A stretch of DNA of 64,000 nucleotides from Crambe crambe (Eukaryota; Porifera; Demospongiae; Poecilosclerida; Crambeidae). Each line of letters begins with the position of its first letter. The first letter of the stretch is position 1. The translations under genes and the position numbers were made by a program. The stretch is taken from contig OZ004584.1 in NCBI GenBank assembly GCA_963924555.1, positions 5,517,001-5,581,000 on the forward strand, written 5' to 3'. Below, piece after piece: positions 1 through 10,079 of the stretch. The notes under the pieces were generated by a model. The model searched no databases. It worked only from the letters and a program-made list of their open reading frames with translations, and was not told where the DNA came from.

Positions 1-245
1 ACTATGATAGAATAATCCACTGCTCAAACAATGTCATAACAAGAGCCAATTTCCATGGAATCATGTTAGCTACAGATAGTCAGGTCAACTGCAATTTGTT
101 ATAATTGACCTTGTGACACATGGGATCATGTGACTATCATATGACTCCATAATTATTAACATACACAGCCCCATTAGTTGGTTGACTATCATGATCAAAC
201 ACACTCCACTGACACGAGATCATGTGACTATCATGTGACCTATCT
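1..245. repeat. Duplicated block preceding PTPN PDZ exon
   Basis: This non-coding block recurs, more or less complete, at about 20650-20810, 21835-22040, 36880-37110, 43860-44090, 52990-53220 and 60895-61190. It carries repeated 'gatcatgtgactatcat' words. In most copies it runs into the first PDZ exon of the PTPN-type gene, so it is probably intron sequence carried along in segmental duplications. At 37110 it instead runs into a receptor promoter. Confidence 0.7.
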
Positions 246-1395
246 TCCTACACACACAGTCCACAGTCTACTCATCAGAATGCAGCCAGACCAACAAGGG
301 AGGTACGGCTTCATCGTCAAGGTAACTGGACAGTATCTAGTGTAATATAGTAGGAGATTTTCTTGGGGAAAACTTTCTTTACTGTTTTGCATTTGCTGCT
401 GCAGGAAAGGTTTAGTATGTAATTGTAGTTGTTGTCTTATTGCAGGGTGGAGCTGATGAGAAAGAATGCCAGTGATAGTGACCAAAATCTCTCCAGATTC
501 ACCGGTGAGATGTTAAGCATGCCATTGATGTGATCAAGTTTAAAACCCATCCAGTTATCTTTGAGAGGGAGGGGCAAATCAACATTGAATCTATCAGGAA
601 GTACACATTGGAGCACTGCAATAACAAGAGTGTGTACTTTATACCAACTGTAAACTGTGTAACAGTAACCTAATCTTGTTTGATGATGCTTGCAGGCTGC
701 TACTTGTAATCCCCCTGTGGAAGAAGGAGATCAAGTCCTCTACATCAACAACAGAGCCATCACCGAGAAAACACATGAACAGATTATCTTGTTGATCAAA
801 TCCAGCATGTAAAGGGTGATACCTTTAAAAGATTTGGGATCGTGGAGGGGTTAACTACTTGGGCTGAAACCCTGAACTTTGTGTACTCTCATTTTGGTCC
901 CAGTGAACTGGTGATGATAGTGAAGCCTCGTAACCTCCAGCGAGTGAACCCGACACTGCGAAGTTCAGCTCCTACAATGGACAATGATCTGGGACACATG
1001 CTGAGAGAGTCCCTTACCTCCCTCAAGGGAACCCTCTCCTCTGGAAAGGGACTCCTCCATTTCGATGTGAGTGCAAAAATTAGTTAAAATATTGATACAA
1101 AAGTTTTTTTTGCTTTAGTTTATTTATTTAATATCAAAACACTCGTAAAGTGTACATGATAATTTATGAACAAATCAATACCATACAGAGATATCAAAAT
1201 TTTGCTGTTGTTTTTTTTTGTTGTTGTTGTTTTTTGCTCCATAAGACAAGTAGCCATTATAAAAATTGATAGAGAAGTGAAAGAAATTGCATCTTTTGGT
1301 ATAGAGGTTTTGTAATGTATAGAAAGTCCACATCAAGCTTTGGTTCCAGTTGCACCTGCTGGTAATTGTAGAAAAAATGTCCTTAGTATAAGTAG

Positions 1396-1649
1396 TGTCA
1401 TGAACAGCATAACTCTAAGTAGCTAAGTGTTAATGTAATTATTCTTTCTGTGTCATATTTGTCAAACTCACCCTTCATGTGTTTATGTGTGTTATTTCTC
1501 CCCTCTCTGTATAGTGTGTTAAATCATTAGTTTGTACATTCATGTGTTATTGATGTATTTAAGTAGTTTTTGTGTTGGACTGAGCAGTCCTGCCAGTTGC
1601 TATTAAAAATTGACTTAACTATAAGTTCTCTGCGTCCCAGTCCGCGACA
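1396..1649 (+). repeat. 5' LTR of gypsy element 1
   Basis: 254 bp, begins TGTCATGAAC and ends GTCCGCGACA. It contains an A/T-rich TATA-like stretch (tatttaag near 1556). The copy at 6188-6441 reads the same base for base. Confidence 0.95.
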
Positions 1650-1650
1650 T

Positions 1651-1668
1651 CTTGGTGGCAGCGGTGGG
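1651..1668 (+). other. Primer-binding site of gypsy element 1
   Basis: CTTGGTGGCAGCGGTGGG starts one base after the 5' LTR. From the TGG on it is complementary to a tRNA 3' end of the form ...CACCGCTGCCACCA, which fits animal leucine tRNAs. The same word follows the LTR of element 2. Confidence 0.75.
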
Positions 1669-1933
1669 ATAGTTGTCTACAGAAGTTGAGACAAGACCTG
1701 TGCCAGTTGGAGAACCTCTATAGCTACAGTAACTATCGAATGTACAGTACCACGAGGAGTGGCCGAGAGTATAGGAGACGATTGGAAGAAGAGTCGAAAC
1801 CGAAGAGTCCGGAGAATCAGACAGAAACTCAATGACGTTACCTACGAGTGAGATGGAAGAAGAAACCGAATGAGGGAGCGACGGAACTACTAGAGGCAGT
1901 GGCTTAGAGGCCGATCCCCGATCATTGGAGAAT

Positions 1934-4900
1934 ATGGTAGCTATGCTTCTCGAGGACAGAAGAGCCATGCAAGCCAATGTGACATCTCTACTCGGAGCGA
2001 TCGAGACCATGGGTAGGACCAAACGAGAGATGACAGAGCTCAGCAAGAGCGAGAACGACATCAAACTCCAGAAGTTGACCGAGTCCGACGATATTGAAGC
2101 GTTTTTAACAACCTTTGAGAGGATGATGCTAGCGTACGAGATTAGACGAGAGAGATGGGCCTATAAGCTAGCTCCAAATCTTACTGGGAAGGCCCAGCAG
2201 GCGTATGCTGCAATGCCAACAGAAGAAGCTGGAAACTACGAAGCTCTGAAAGTAGCCATTCTCAGGAGGTATGATATCAATCAAGAAACCTATCGTCAGC
2301 GTTTCAGGCAAACTTCCCGCAAGGACAGTGAGACCTACAGGGATTTAGCAGTACGACTCATGGATCTTCTGAAGAAGTGGATGAAGGATCATATGGAGAG
2401 TGTACAAGCGGTGCTGGAGCAAGTAGCGATCGAGCAGCTGAGCAACAAACTACCCCCTGAGGTTCACGTTTGGGTGCAGGACCGGAGACTTAAGACAGTG
2501 CTTAAGGCAGGAGAACTCGCTGACGAATATACCTTAGTGAGGAAACAAGTGAAAAACGACAACCAGAAGCCACCTGGAGAGCCAGTGATTACCTGCCACT
2601 ATTGCAAGAAGAAAGGCCACATGGCTAAGGAGTGCAGGAAGGCAGCAGCAGATCGAGCACTGGAAAGTGGAGGGCGAGAAACCCAGCTGAAGCCGGGGAA
2701 GACAAAGATACGATGCTACAACTGTCACGAGCTGGGACATATTGCTGCTGCTTGTCCGAGCAAACCAGCAATGTACACAGAAGTAGTGTACATGAACGAC
2801 CAGAACAAAACTTCATCTCAGGAGGAGGACAGATTCAAGAAAGCTGGAACTGTGGATGGCAGAAGAGTAACTGACATTCTTCTGGACACAGGCGGTGCCA
2901 GGACGATGGTACACAGGGAACTAGTTCAAGGGAAGCCAGAAACAGGAAAAGTGTCGATACGTTGTGCCCATGGAGATATCAAGGTGTATCCATTAACCAA
3001 AGTACGGATCGGTGTGGGAAACTTCCATCGTGAAGTTGAAGCAGCAGTGTCATCCACACTCCCTATGCCTGTTCTACTAGGCCGGGATGTCAACCTGTCA
3101 GATATTCTCCAGGAGACCCAAGAGAATACTACAGATCGTGAGAAAGAGGATAACTTGGCTGTGATAACAAGAGCCCGATCCAAGCAACTTGAGCAACAAG
3201 AAAGAGATGAGAAGGAGAAGGAAGTAGCAGATGGAGCACAACCGAAACCAGCAGATCTTGGGACTGAACCAATAACCACATCTGATATCGAGGAAGATGG
3301 GATACTTGGCTCATCATTCGATCCTGATTTATTCCAGGCAGTGAAGACCCGGAAGGGTATGACCCGGAGCGAGAAGAGAACCCAGCGGAGAGAATTCTAT
3401 GAACAGAAAAAGAAGCACCATCTAGATATGGGTACAGAGGAGTTGAAGCAACTTCAACAAAGTGATCCCTCACTTGCCAGCATCCGAGAAGCCAACCATG
3501 GAGAAGCTGAACCCAACAAGACAGGCATCTTGGAAGAGGATGGACTATTGTATCGTCAATGGGTTCCTCATGGGAGAGAAACTACTGGAACCATCTACCA
3601 GCTGATCCTACCACTACAGTGCCGACAATTGGTGTTGAAACTAGCACACGAGATCCTGATGGCTGGACATCTGGGCCAAAAGAAGACGACAGACCGAGTG
3701 CTACAGCGGTTCTACTGGCCAACAGTGTTCCAGGACGTGAAGGAGTTATGCCGCACCTGTCCAGAGTGCCAGAAGACAGCAAAGGGGAAAAAGGTTCGTG
3801 CCCCTATGGTGCCACTACCAATTGTGGAGGAGCCGTTCCACAGGATCGCTATGGACATCATCGGGCCTCTCCCTCGCAGCAGGAAAGGAAACAGGTACAT
3901 ACTGGTAATATGTGATTACGCCACCCGTTACCCTGAAGCGTTCCCCCTCCGTTCAATTGATGCTGAGCATGTTGCCGAGCAATTGACCCAATTCTTCAGT
4001 AGGGTTGGGGTGCCCAAGGAAATTTTAACAGACCAGGGATCCAACTTTACTTCCAAGCTGCTGGCAGAATTGTACAAGTTATTGAGCATCCATCCTATCA
4101 GAACAAGTCCCTACCACCCCCAAACAGACGGGCTAGTGGAACGGTTTAATCAGACCCTTAAAGCCATGTTACGAAGGGCTGCCTGTGAAGATGGGAAAGA
4201 TTGGGATTGCCTCATACCCTACTTATTGTTCGCCTATCGGGAGGTCCCACAGGCCTCAACTGGATTCTCCCCGTTTGAGTTAGTTTATGGGAGGCAGGTC
4301 CGGGGCCCTCTTGACATACTGAAGGAATCCTGGGAAGCTTCTAAGCAGAGTGTGGTATCCTATGTCCTTACCATACAAGAAAAGCTAGCAAATATATCCG
4401 AGTTGGTGCACACAAACATGACCCAGGCACAGAAAGACCAGAAAAGGTGGTATGATAGGAACGCTCGGGAAAGGAGATTCCAGATAGGAGACCACGTATT
4501 GGTGCTGCTTCCATCGAGTACCAACAAGCTACTTGCTAATTGGCAAGGTCCATATCCAGTGAAGAAGGTTATTTCCCCCGTTACCTATGAAGTCGACATG
4601 TTTGACCACCAGAAACGCCACCGGATATTCCATGTGAACATGCTACACAAGTGGAACACCCCCATAGCACAGAATCTATGGGTTGAAGAGACAGTGGAAG
4701 AACCGGCCAATGAAGATGACATAATTCTCTGGAAGGAAGCAAGTCCCAATGAATCGGAGCTAACGACTGGTGAGCAGTTAACCACGAAACAGAATACTGA
4801 GCTCAGAGAGACCCTGCAATCATTTTCTGAAGTCATGTCGGATGTTCCCGGACGAACAGACTATGCTGAACATGACATTGAAACAGGGACAGCTCGACCT

Positions 4901-6010
4901 ATCAGACTACCTCCATATCGAGTACCACAGGCATACCGAGAGACTGTGAAGAAAGAAATCGCCGAAATGTTGGAGCATGGAATCATCGAGCCCTCTACCA
5001 GTGAGTGGTCCTCGCCGATAGTGTTGGTGAAAAAGAAAGATGGTACACTGAGATTCTGCGTTGACTACTGCCGGTTGAATAACATCTCCCAAGCCGATGC
5101 ATATCCAATGCCTCGCATAGATGAACTCATTGATCGTGCAGGACAAGCAAGGTTCATCACAACTATTGATCTCACCAAGGGGTATTGGCAGGTGCCATCG
5201 ACAGAGAGAGCCAAGATCAAGAGTGCATTTGTCACCCCCTTTGGACTGTACCAGTTTCGAGTTATGCCGTTTGGCCTACAAGGGGCACCAGCCACATTCC
5301 CACGTTTGGTCGACAGAGTCATTCAGGGTCTAGACGACTTTACAGCTGCCTACTTGGATGATATCATCGTCTATAGCAAGACCTGGACCGAACATCTCCA
5401 ACACATACAGCAAGTTATGGAGAGATTGCAGAAAGCTGGACTCAAGGTGAAACGCAAGAAATGCCAATTTGGAATGTCAAGATGTGTCTACCTTGGACAA
5501 GTGATTGGAAGTGGGGTGGTGGAGCCGGAAGCCTCCAAAGTTGAAGCAATTCAGAGTTTCTCAGTGCCAGAAACTAGGAAGGAAGTTAGAGCATTCCTCG
5601 GCTTGACTGGCTACTATCGGAAGTTTATTCCTGACTTCGCCAGCATAGCCGCCCCCTTGTCAGACCTCACTTGGAAATCTTCCCCCAATCGATTCAAGTG
5701 GACACCAGAGTGTAATGCAGCATTTACCACCCTCAAGCAAAAGATGTGTTCATCCCCAGTGTTGAAGACCCCCGATTTTGCCAAACCGTTCACACTACAG
5801 ACGGATGCCTCAGCAAGGGGAGTTGGGGCTGTATTAAGCCAGATGAGTGATACAGGAGAGGAGCACCCTGTTGGATACTTTAGTCGAAAGCTACTCCCTC
5901 GTGAGGAACGCTTGAAAAGGAGTGCCTCGCCATACGTCTTGGGGTGGAGGCATTTAGAATCTACCTGCTTGGCCGACACTTCACCATTCAGACTGATCAT
6001 CGCGCATTAG
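1934..6010 (+). CDS. Gag-Pol polyprotein of gypsy element 1, frameshifted at its end
   Basis: Retrotransposon Gag-Pol in one frame. The Gag part has a SCAN-like helical region (about 2090-2545) and two CCHC zinc knuckles (2594-2635 and 2714-2755). Then follow an aspartic protease with DTG at 2885, an integrase with an HHCC zinc region (about 3645-3775) and catalytic Asp 3854, Asp 4031 and Glu 4139, a GPY/F-type module (about 4540-4640), reverse transcriptase with YLDD at 5351, and the start of RNase H (QTDAS at 5798). The first in-frame ATG is at 1934. A TGA at 1871 separates it from an in-frame ATG at 1853, which suggests a truncated Gag start. Near 5909-5917 a frameshift diverts the end of RNase H into a short wrong tail. 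Confidence 0.9.
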   Translation: MVAMLLEDRRAMQANVTSLLGAIETMGRTKREMTELSKSENDIKLQKLTESDDIEAFLTTFERMMLAYEIRRERWAYKLAPNLTGKAQQAYAAMPTEEAGNYEALKVAILRRYDINQETYRQRFRQTSRKDSETYRDLAVRLMDLLKKWMKDHMESVQAVLEQVAIEQLSNKLPPEVHVWVQDRRLKTVLKAGELADEYTLVRKQVKNDNQKPPGEPVITCHYCKKKGHMAKECRKAAADRALESGGRETQLKPGKTKIRCYNCHELGHIAAACPSKPAMYTEVVYMNDQNKTSSQEEDRFKKAGTVDGRRVTDILLDTGGARTMVHRELVQGKPETGKVSIRCAHGDIKVYPLTKVRIGVGNFHREVEAAVSSTLPMPVLLGRDVNLSDILQETQENTTDREKEDNLAVITRARSKQLEQQERDEKEKEVADGAQPKPADLGTEPITTSDIEEDGILGSSFDPDLFQAVKTRKGMTRSEKRTQRREFYEQKKKHHLDMGTEELKQLQQSDPSLASIREANHGEAEPNKTGILEEDGLLYRQWVPHGRETTGTIYQLILPLQCRQLVLKLAHEILMAGHLGQKKTTDRVLQRFYWPTVFQDVKELCRTCPECQKTAKGKKVRAPMVPLPIVEEPFHRIAMDIIGPLPRSRKGNRYILVICDYATRYPEAFPLRSIDAEHVAEQLTQFFSRVGVPKEILTDQGSNFTSKLLAELYKLLSIHPIRTSPYHPQTDGLVERFNQTLKAMLRRAACEDGKDWDCLIPYLLFAYREVPQASTGFSPFELVYGRQVRGPLDILKESWEASKQSVVSYVLTIQEKLANISELVHTNMTQAQKDQKRWYDRNARERRFQIGDHVLVLLPSSTNKLLANWQGPYPVKKVISPVTYEVDMFDHQKRHRIFHVNMLHKWNTPIAQNLWVEETVEEPANEDDIILWKEASPNESELTTGEQLTTKQNTELRETLQSFSEVMSDVPGRTDYAEHDIETGTARPIRLPPYRVPQAYRETVKKEIAEMLEHGIIEPSTSEWSSPIVLVKKKDGTLRFCVDYCRLNNISQADAYPMPRIDELIDRAGQARFITTIDLTKGYWQVPSTERAKIKSAFVTPFGLYQFRVMPFGLQGAPATFPRLVDRVIQGLDDFTAAYLDDIIVYSKTWTEHLQHIQQVMERLQKAGLKVKRKKCQFGMSRCVYLGQVIGSGVVEPEASKVEAIQSFSVPETRKEVRAFLGLTGYYRKFIPDFASIAAPLSDLTWKSSPNRFKWTPECNAAFTTLKQKMCSSPVLKTPDFAKPFTLQTDASARGVGAVLSQMSDTGEEHPVGYFSRKLLPREERLKRSASPYVLGWRHLESTCLADTSPFRLIIAH

Positions 6011-6147
6011 AATGGATGGAACGTCTGAAGGAAAACAATAGCCGACTCACCCGCTGGAGTTTGGCACTCCAGCCCTATGACTTCAAGATCCACTACCGCA
6101 GTGGCAAAGACAATCAAAATGCTGATGGCCTCTCCCGCCTGGTTTAA
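5944..6147 (+). pseudogene. RNase H 3' part of gypsy element 1, shifted frame
   Basis: This frame carries the C-terminal RNase H segment (TDHRALEW, then the NADGLSR tail typical of gypsy Pol) displaced from the main frame by the lesion near 5909-5917. It would not be made from this copy without frame correction. Confidence 0.85.
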
Positions 6148-6166
6148 CTTTCACCGACATGAATGT

Positions 6167-6187
6167 CGCAGGAGAAGGGGGATGGAG
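6167..6187 (+). other. Polypurine tract of gypsy element 1
   Basis: The purine run GCAGGAGAAGGGGGATGGAG lies directly before the 3' LTR, where plus-strand priming is expected. One pyrimidine interrupts it near its end. Confidence 0.7.
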
Positions 6188-6441
6188 TGTCATGAACAGC
6201 ATAACTCTAAGTAGCTAAGTGTTAATGTAATTATTCTTTCTGTGTCATATTTGTCAAACTCACCCTTCATGTGTTTATGTGTGTTATTTCTCCCCTCTCT
6301 GTATAGTGTGTTAAATCATTAGTTTGTACATTCATGTGTTATTGATGTATTTAAGTAGTTTTTGTGTTGGACTGAGCAGTCCTGCCAGTTGCTATTAAAA
6401 ATTGACTTAACTATAAGTTCTCTGCGTCCCAGTCCGCGACA
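6188..6441 (+). repeat. 3' LTR of gypsy element 1
   Basis: 254 bp, same sequence as 1396-1649 by eye. It is followed by the GTAG target duplication. Confidence 0.95.
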
Positions 6442-8570
6442 GTAGCATTGCAAGGAGTTCACATTGAGGTGTTCACTCTTATTTATGTAAGCACATGGGA
6501 CTGAAAATCACTATCTCATGCTTCCCTTTCTTTGTTGCAGAGACTATACAGAAGGAAGCCAGGCATGGCAGCCATTGCAAGCAAACTCCCTCAAAACCTG
6601 GGCAGAAACAGATATCGTGACATTTCAGCTTGTAAGAAACTAGCTTACTATGAGATTGAGCTAGAGAAGGAGAGGGATAGGATTCCTCTCCTCTCCCTCC
6701 CTCTTCTCCTCCTAATACTTCAGTTCCAGTTAATTTTGGAATTTTTTTATTCTTTAGATGACGAAACTCGAGTGCATCTGATGGAAGGTCCAGACTACAT
6801 CAATGCTAGTTTTGTCAATGTAAGTGCAGACATTCACATGTATTAGAGCCAACAGCATTCATCATGTGACTTACCCATTGTGTTGTGTACTGGTCATGTG
6901 ATGACAGATGGAGATATACACCACAGGTCAGATCATCAAGTACATAGCAGCACAAGGACCAATGCAGCACACCTGCAAGACCACTGGCAGGTTAATGGGA
7001 GAAACAGACTTGTTACGCATAGCTTTGTGCTCTAGCACATCAGTATATAAAAGAGAGATCAAGAACCTCTAGTATTAAATCATAAATATCCTATCTAGCT
7101 AATAATTGAATTGCATGGTGTCCTTTCTATTATAAATTTACTGACCCAACCATATATATGTTATGTCACTGAGCATGCCAGCTCTGAGCTAAACTTTAGC
7201 AAGCAGAAGTTAGCAGATAACAGGGTTCTCCCCAGTGAAATTGATCAGAGCAGTGCTTGAATACCACATTAAAGGATTTTGATATTCTTGCTTATGATTA
7301 TGCACACAGATGGTATGGGAGCAGGGATCCACTGGTATTGTCATGCTGACAGATGTTATTGAGGAGGGCAAAGTTCGTTGCTGTCAGTACTGGCCAGAGG
7401 TCAAGAGTTCGCGGGAGTATGGGAAGTTTGAAGTGACCACACTGTCGCAGCAGCATGATCGGATCTCCTTCACGAGACAACTAGCTACGTCTCAAGAACA
7501 GAATGGTACAAGTTATGTGCATTAGTGGAACCTTTTAATGTGGACTGGATGTCCCACTGTAACCTTATTTACGAATCAGGACACTTTTTCTCATTAGCTA
7601 CAATGAAAAGCTACAACCACTTCATTTTTACTTTCATTTTATTCGGTTCTGTCATTGCTTTTTTTTTTTTTTTTTTCATACTCATCTACTTCTTTTTTCT
7701 TTTGTAGTCTGGGGAAGAAAGACGAATTGTCCAAATGCAGTACATTGATTGGCCAGATCACGGTGAGTAGGACTCTGCTATGTATGGTAAAATTATTGTG
7801 TGGACTTTCAGGAACAAAGCATACGTAGCTACTAATATTATAAACTGCAATCATTATTCCTGATGTGCATAGGTGTTCCTGGAAGTAAGGTGGACTTTCT
7901 TCACTTTGTGCAGGGGATGCAGTCTTTGAGGGAAGGCATTAACACACCACTAGTTGTTCATTGCAGGTACTGATAATAGAAACTAACCTAACTCATACAA
8001 TTAACTACTCCTTTTTCTCTTTAACTGATTCTGTAATGTCTTTCTTTTTTCAAGCGCTGGGATTGGTCGAACTGGAGTCCTGATATTGATGGAAACGGCA
8101 CTTTGTAAGATGGAGGTGCTGGAACCTATCTACCCTCTAGAGATCGTTCGTCACATGAGAGACCAGAGAGGGATGCTTGTTCAAACACCAGTAAGTTCCC
8201 TCCACGTAAGAATGTAGCTAATGGTAATCTCTCCCATTTTCCATTCTCTTTATCTCTCCCTTTCCTTTCCCCGTTCTGTAGTACCAGTACCAGTTTGTGT
8301 GCGAGAGTATTTTGAAAGCTTATGAAGGTAAGTGCAATCTATCTACAATGTAGGGGATTTTCAGTTAAAGAAATAAATGTAGCTGTTATAGCAGTTATAT
8401 CTGATCTGATTGTCCTAGCTGGACTAATAGGATTTTAGCTTGATAGAATTATTAGCTGAATTATCCAAGAACTCACTTTACTATCATGTCTTGCAGATGA
8501 CTATGTTGAAATTGAACTTCCTAACCGACCTCTGTCTGTGGCTGCCACTGCTAATAAAATAATTGCCTGA

Positions 8571-8890
8571 CGACTGGTGAACTTTATTTTTATGCTTGTC
8601 CATGCATTAATTATTAGTTTTATCATAACTACAACTATTATGCATACAATCATTCATAATACGACTCTTCATCATCTATCACAATAATAATTTTCATTAC
8701 CCTCATAATTACTATGTACATCACTTTATCGACTTGTGGGCTATACATAAGCCAAAACAACTTGGTACTATATATACTAGACGTAGCTAGATACAGTACC
8801 ATGTTAAGACCCTTTACCAACTGTACTTGTGCAGTTGTGTCGAAGACCCTTTACCCACCTAACATGACGAACTACCATTTCTACTTGCAG
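8571..8890. other. Spacer between PTP end and next FERM exon
   Basis: AT-rich sequence without a coding signal. It is largely repeated at 45909-46219, again between a PTP terminal exon and a FERM exon, so it belongs to the duplicated unit. Confidence 0.6.
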
Positions 8891-9111
8891 ATCAAGAAGA
8901 ACCTCTTCATCACACAACTGCCATATTCATTTGAGTCAGCTTCACTCTTTGGTGCCTACTCTACATACATCATGCAAGGTACGTATTACCGAGCTGAGCC
9001 TAACCCTAAGGCCGCGCCGGTGCACTAGTCCTCGCTCGCGCGTGTAAAAGATGCTTGGATCATAATAATTCTAAACATGAAGAGTGTTGGACTGAAAAAT
9101 AGTGAGAGGGA

Positions 9112-9153
9112 TTTTAAACAATACGCTGGATTCTAAACAATACGCTGGATTCA
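9112..9153 (+). repeat. Short tandem duplication
   Basis: The word taaacaatacgctggattc occurs twice in a row. It is probably a local slippage duplication. Confidence 0.7.
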
Positions 9154-9175
9154 GTGGTCAGATTTCAGCCCCAAG

Positions 9176-9275
9176 TATGCCATGTAGTCTCGCGGGCCAG
9201 ACTCGATTCTTTCCTTTTCTTGGGGGCCCCAAGAAAAAGGAAAGAATCGAGTCTGACCCGCGAGACTATGCCATG
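9176..9275. mobile_element. Palindromic MITE with 7-9 bp target duplication
   Basis: Two roughly 40-bp arms (GTCTCGCGGG... and ...CCCGCGAGAC) meet in a GGGGGCCCC centre, so nearly the whole element is one hairpin. TATGCCATG is repeated on both sides (9176-9184 and 9267-9275). A 9-bp duplication suits Mutator-like elements and an 8-bp one hAT elements; the exact border is ambiguous because the arms end in TA. Confidence 0.8.
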
Positions 9276-9538
9276 ATGGTCATCATTGCCACCATTATCA
9301 ATCACGAAAAAGTCAATTGGACTTAATCATAACTCACTTTGTTCAGAAATAGTTATAGACCAACTTTAGTGGGTACTTTTTTTGGCAGGTGTCAATTTTA
9401 GCTAGTTTAAACAATTGTTTGGCTATCCATTTAATTACTCTTACACTAAAATTTATTAATCTTCTTGTGAACTTTACTAATAGTAAAGATTTTGATGTTT
9501 CTCAACATTCATAATACCTGTCCATCATCTCTAGCTGA

Positions 9539-9988
<450 letters not shown>

Positions 9989-10004
9989 CTTGGTGGCAGC
10001 GGTG
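9989..10004 (+). other. Primer-binding site of gypsy element 2
   Basis: CTTGGTGGCAGCGGTG lies directly after the LTR. It is the same leucine-tRNA-like word as in element 1. Confidence 0.75.
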
Positions 10005-10079
10005 TACCGTGACTACGACTGGTTTTTCACCGAGAAGTTGCAGGGTAGTTTTGGCAAGGCAGCTGACTAAACGCGAGGA

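Larger units (their letters stand above)
1396..6441 (+). mobile_element. Gmr1-like Ty3/gypsy LTR retrotransposon 1
   Basis: It has two 254-bp LTRs (TGTCATGA...CGCGACA) that I read as identical, flanked by a GTAG target duplication (1392-1395 and 6442-6445). Inside are a primer-binding site, one gag-pol frame and a purine tract. Pol order is protease, integrase, reverse transcriptase, RNase H. Integrase before RT is unusual for gypsy elements and typical of the Gmr1-like clade. It lies sense-oriented in a PTPN intron. Identical LTRs mean recent insertion, yet the reading frame is already damaged. Confidence 0.93.
267..8570 (+). pseudogene. PTPN3/PTPN4-type phosphatase, PDZ-PTP part, multiply damaged
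   Basis: Exons read by homology and splice sites: 267-321, 446-504, 696-808, 904-1066 (PDZ: GRYGFIVK, then EGDQVLYINNRAI), 6541-6631, 6758-6819, 6908-6990, 7310-7505, 7708-7762, 7873-7966, 8055-8190, 8282-8327, 8497-8570 (PTP, ending in TGA). The PTP part has YRRKPGM, YINASF, a WPDHG loop and the signature [10 protein letters not shown] split by an intron after HC (Cys codon 7962-7964). The family is a cytosolic FERM-PDZ phosphatase that dephosphorylates tyrosines at the membrane cortex; its FERM part would lie upstream. Lesions: the first exon lacks about 80 bp present at 44092 and 61193; 2 extra bases near 461 cause a stop; the exon at 6908 is one base short; the exon at 7310 appears one base long. 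A gypsy element occupies the intron 1067-6540. It is probably a pseudogene, although base errors in the assembly could mimic the small indels. Confidence 0.8.

Noticed and set aside
842-1087. 81-codon plus-strand frame
   Set aside because: Its second half is a real PDZ exon (904-1066), but the first part lies upstream of a splice acceptor, so the frame as such is not a gene.
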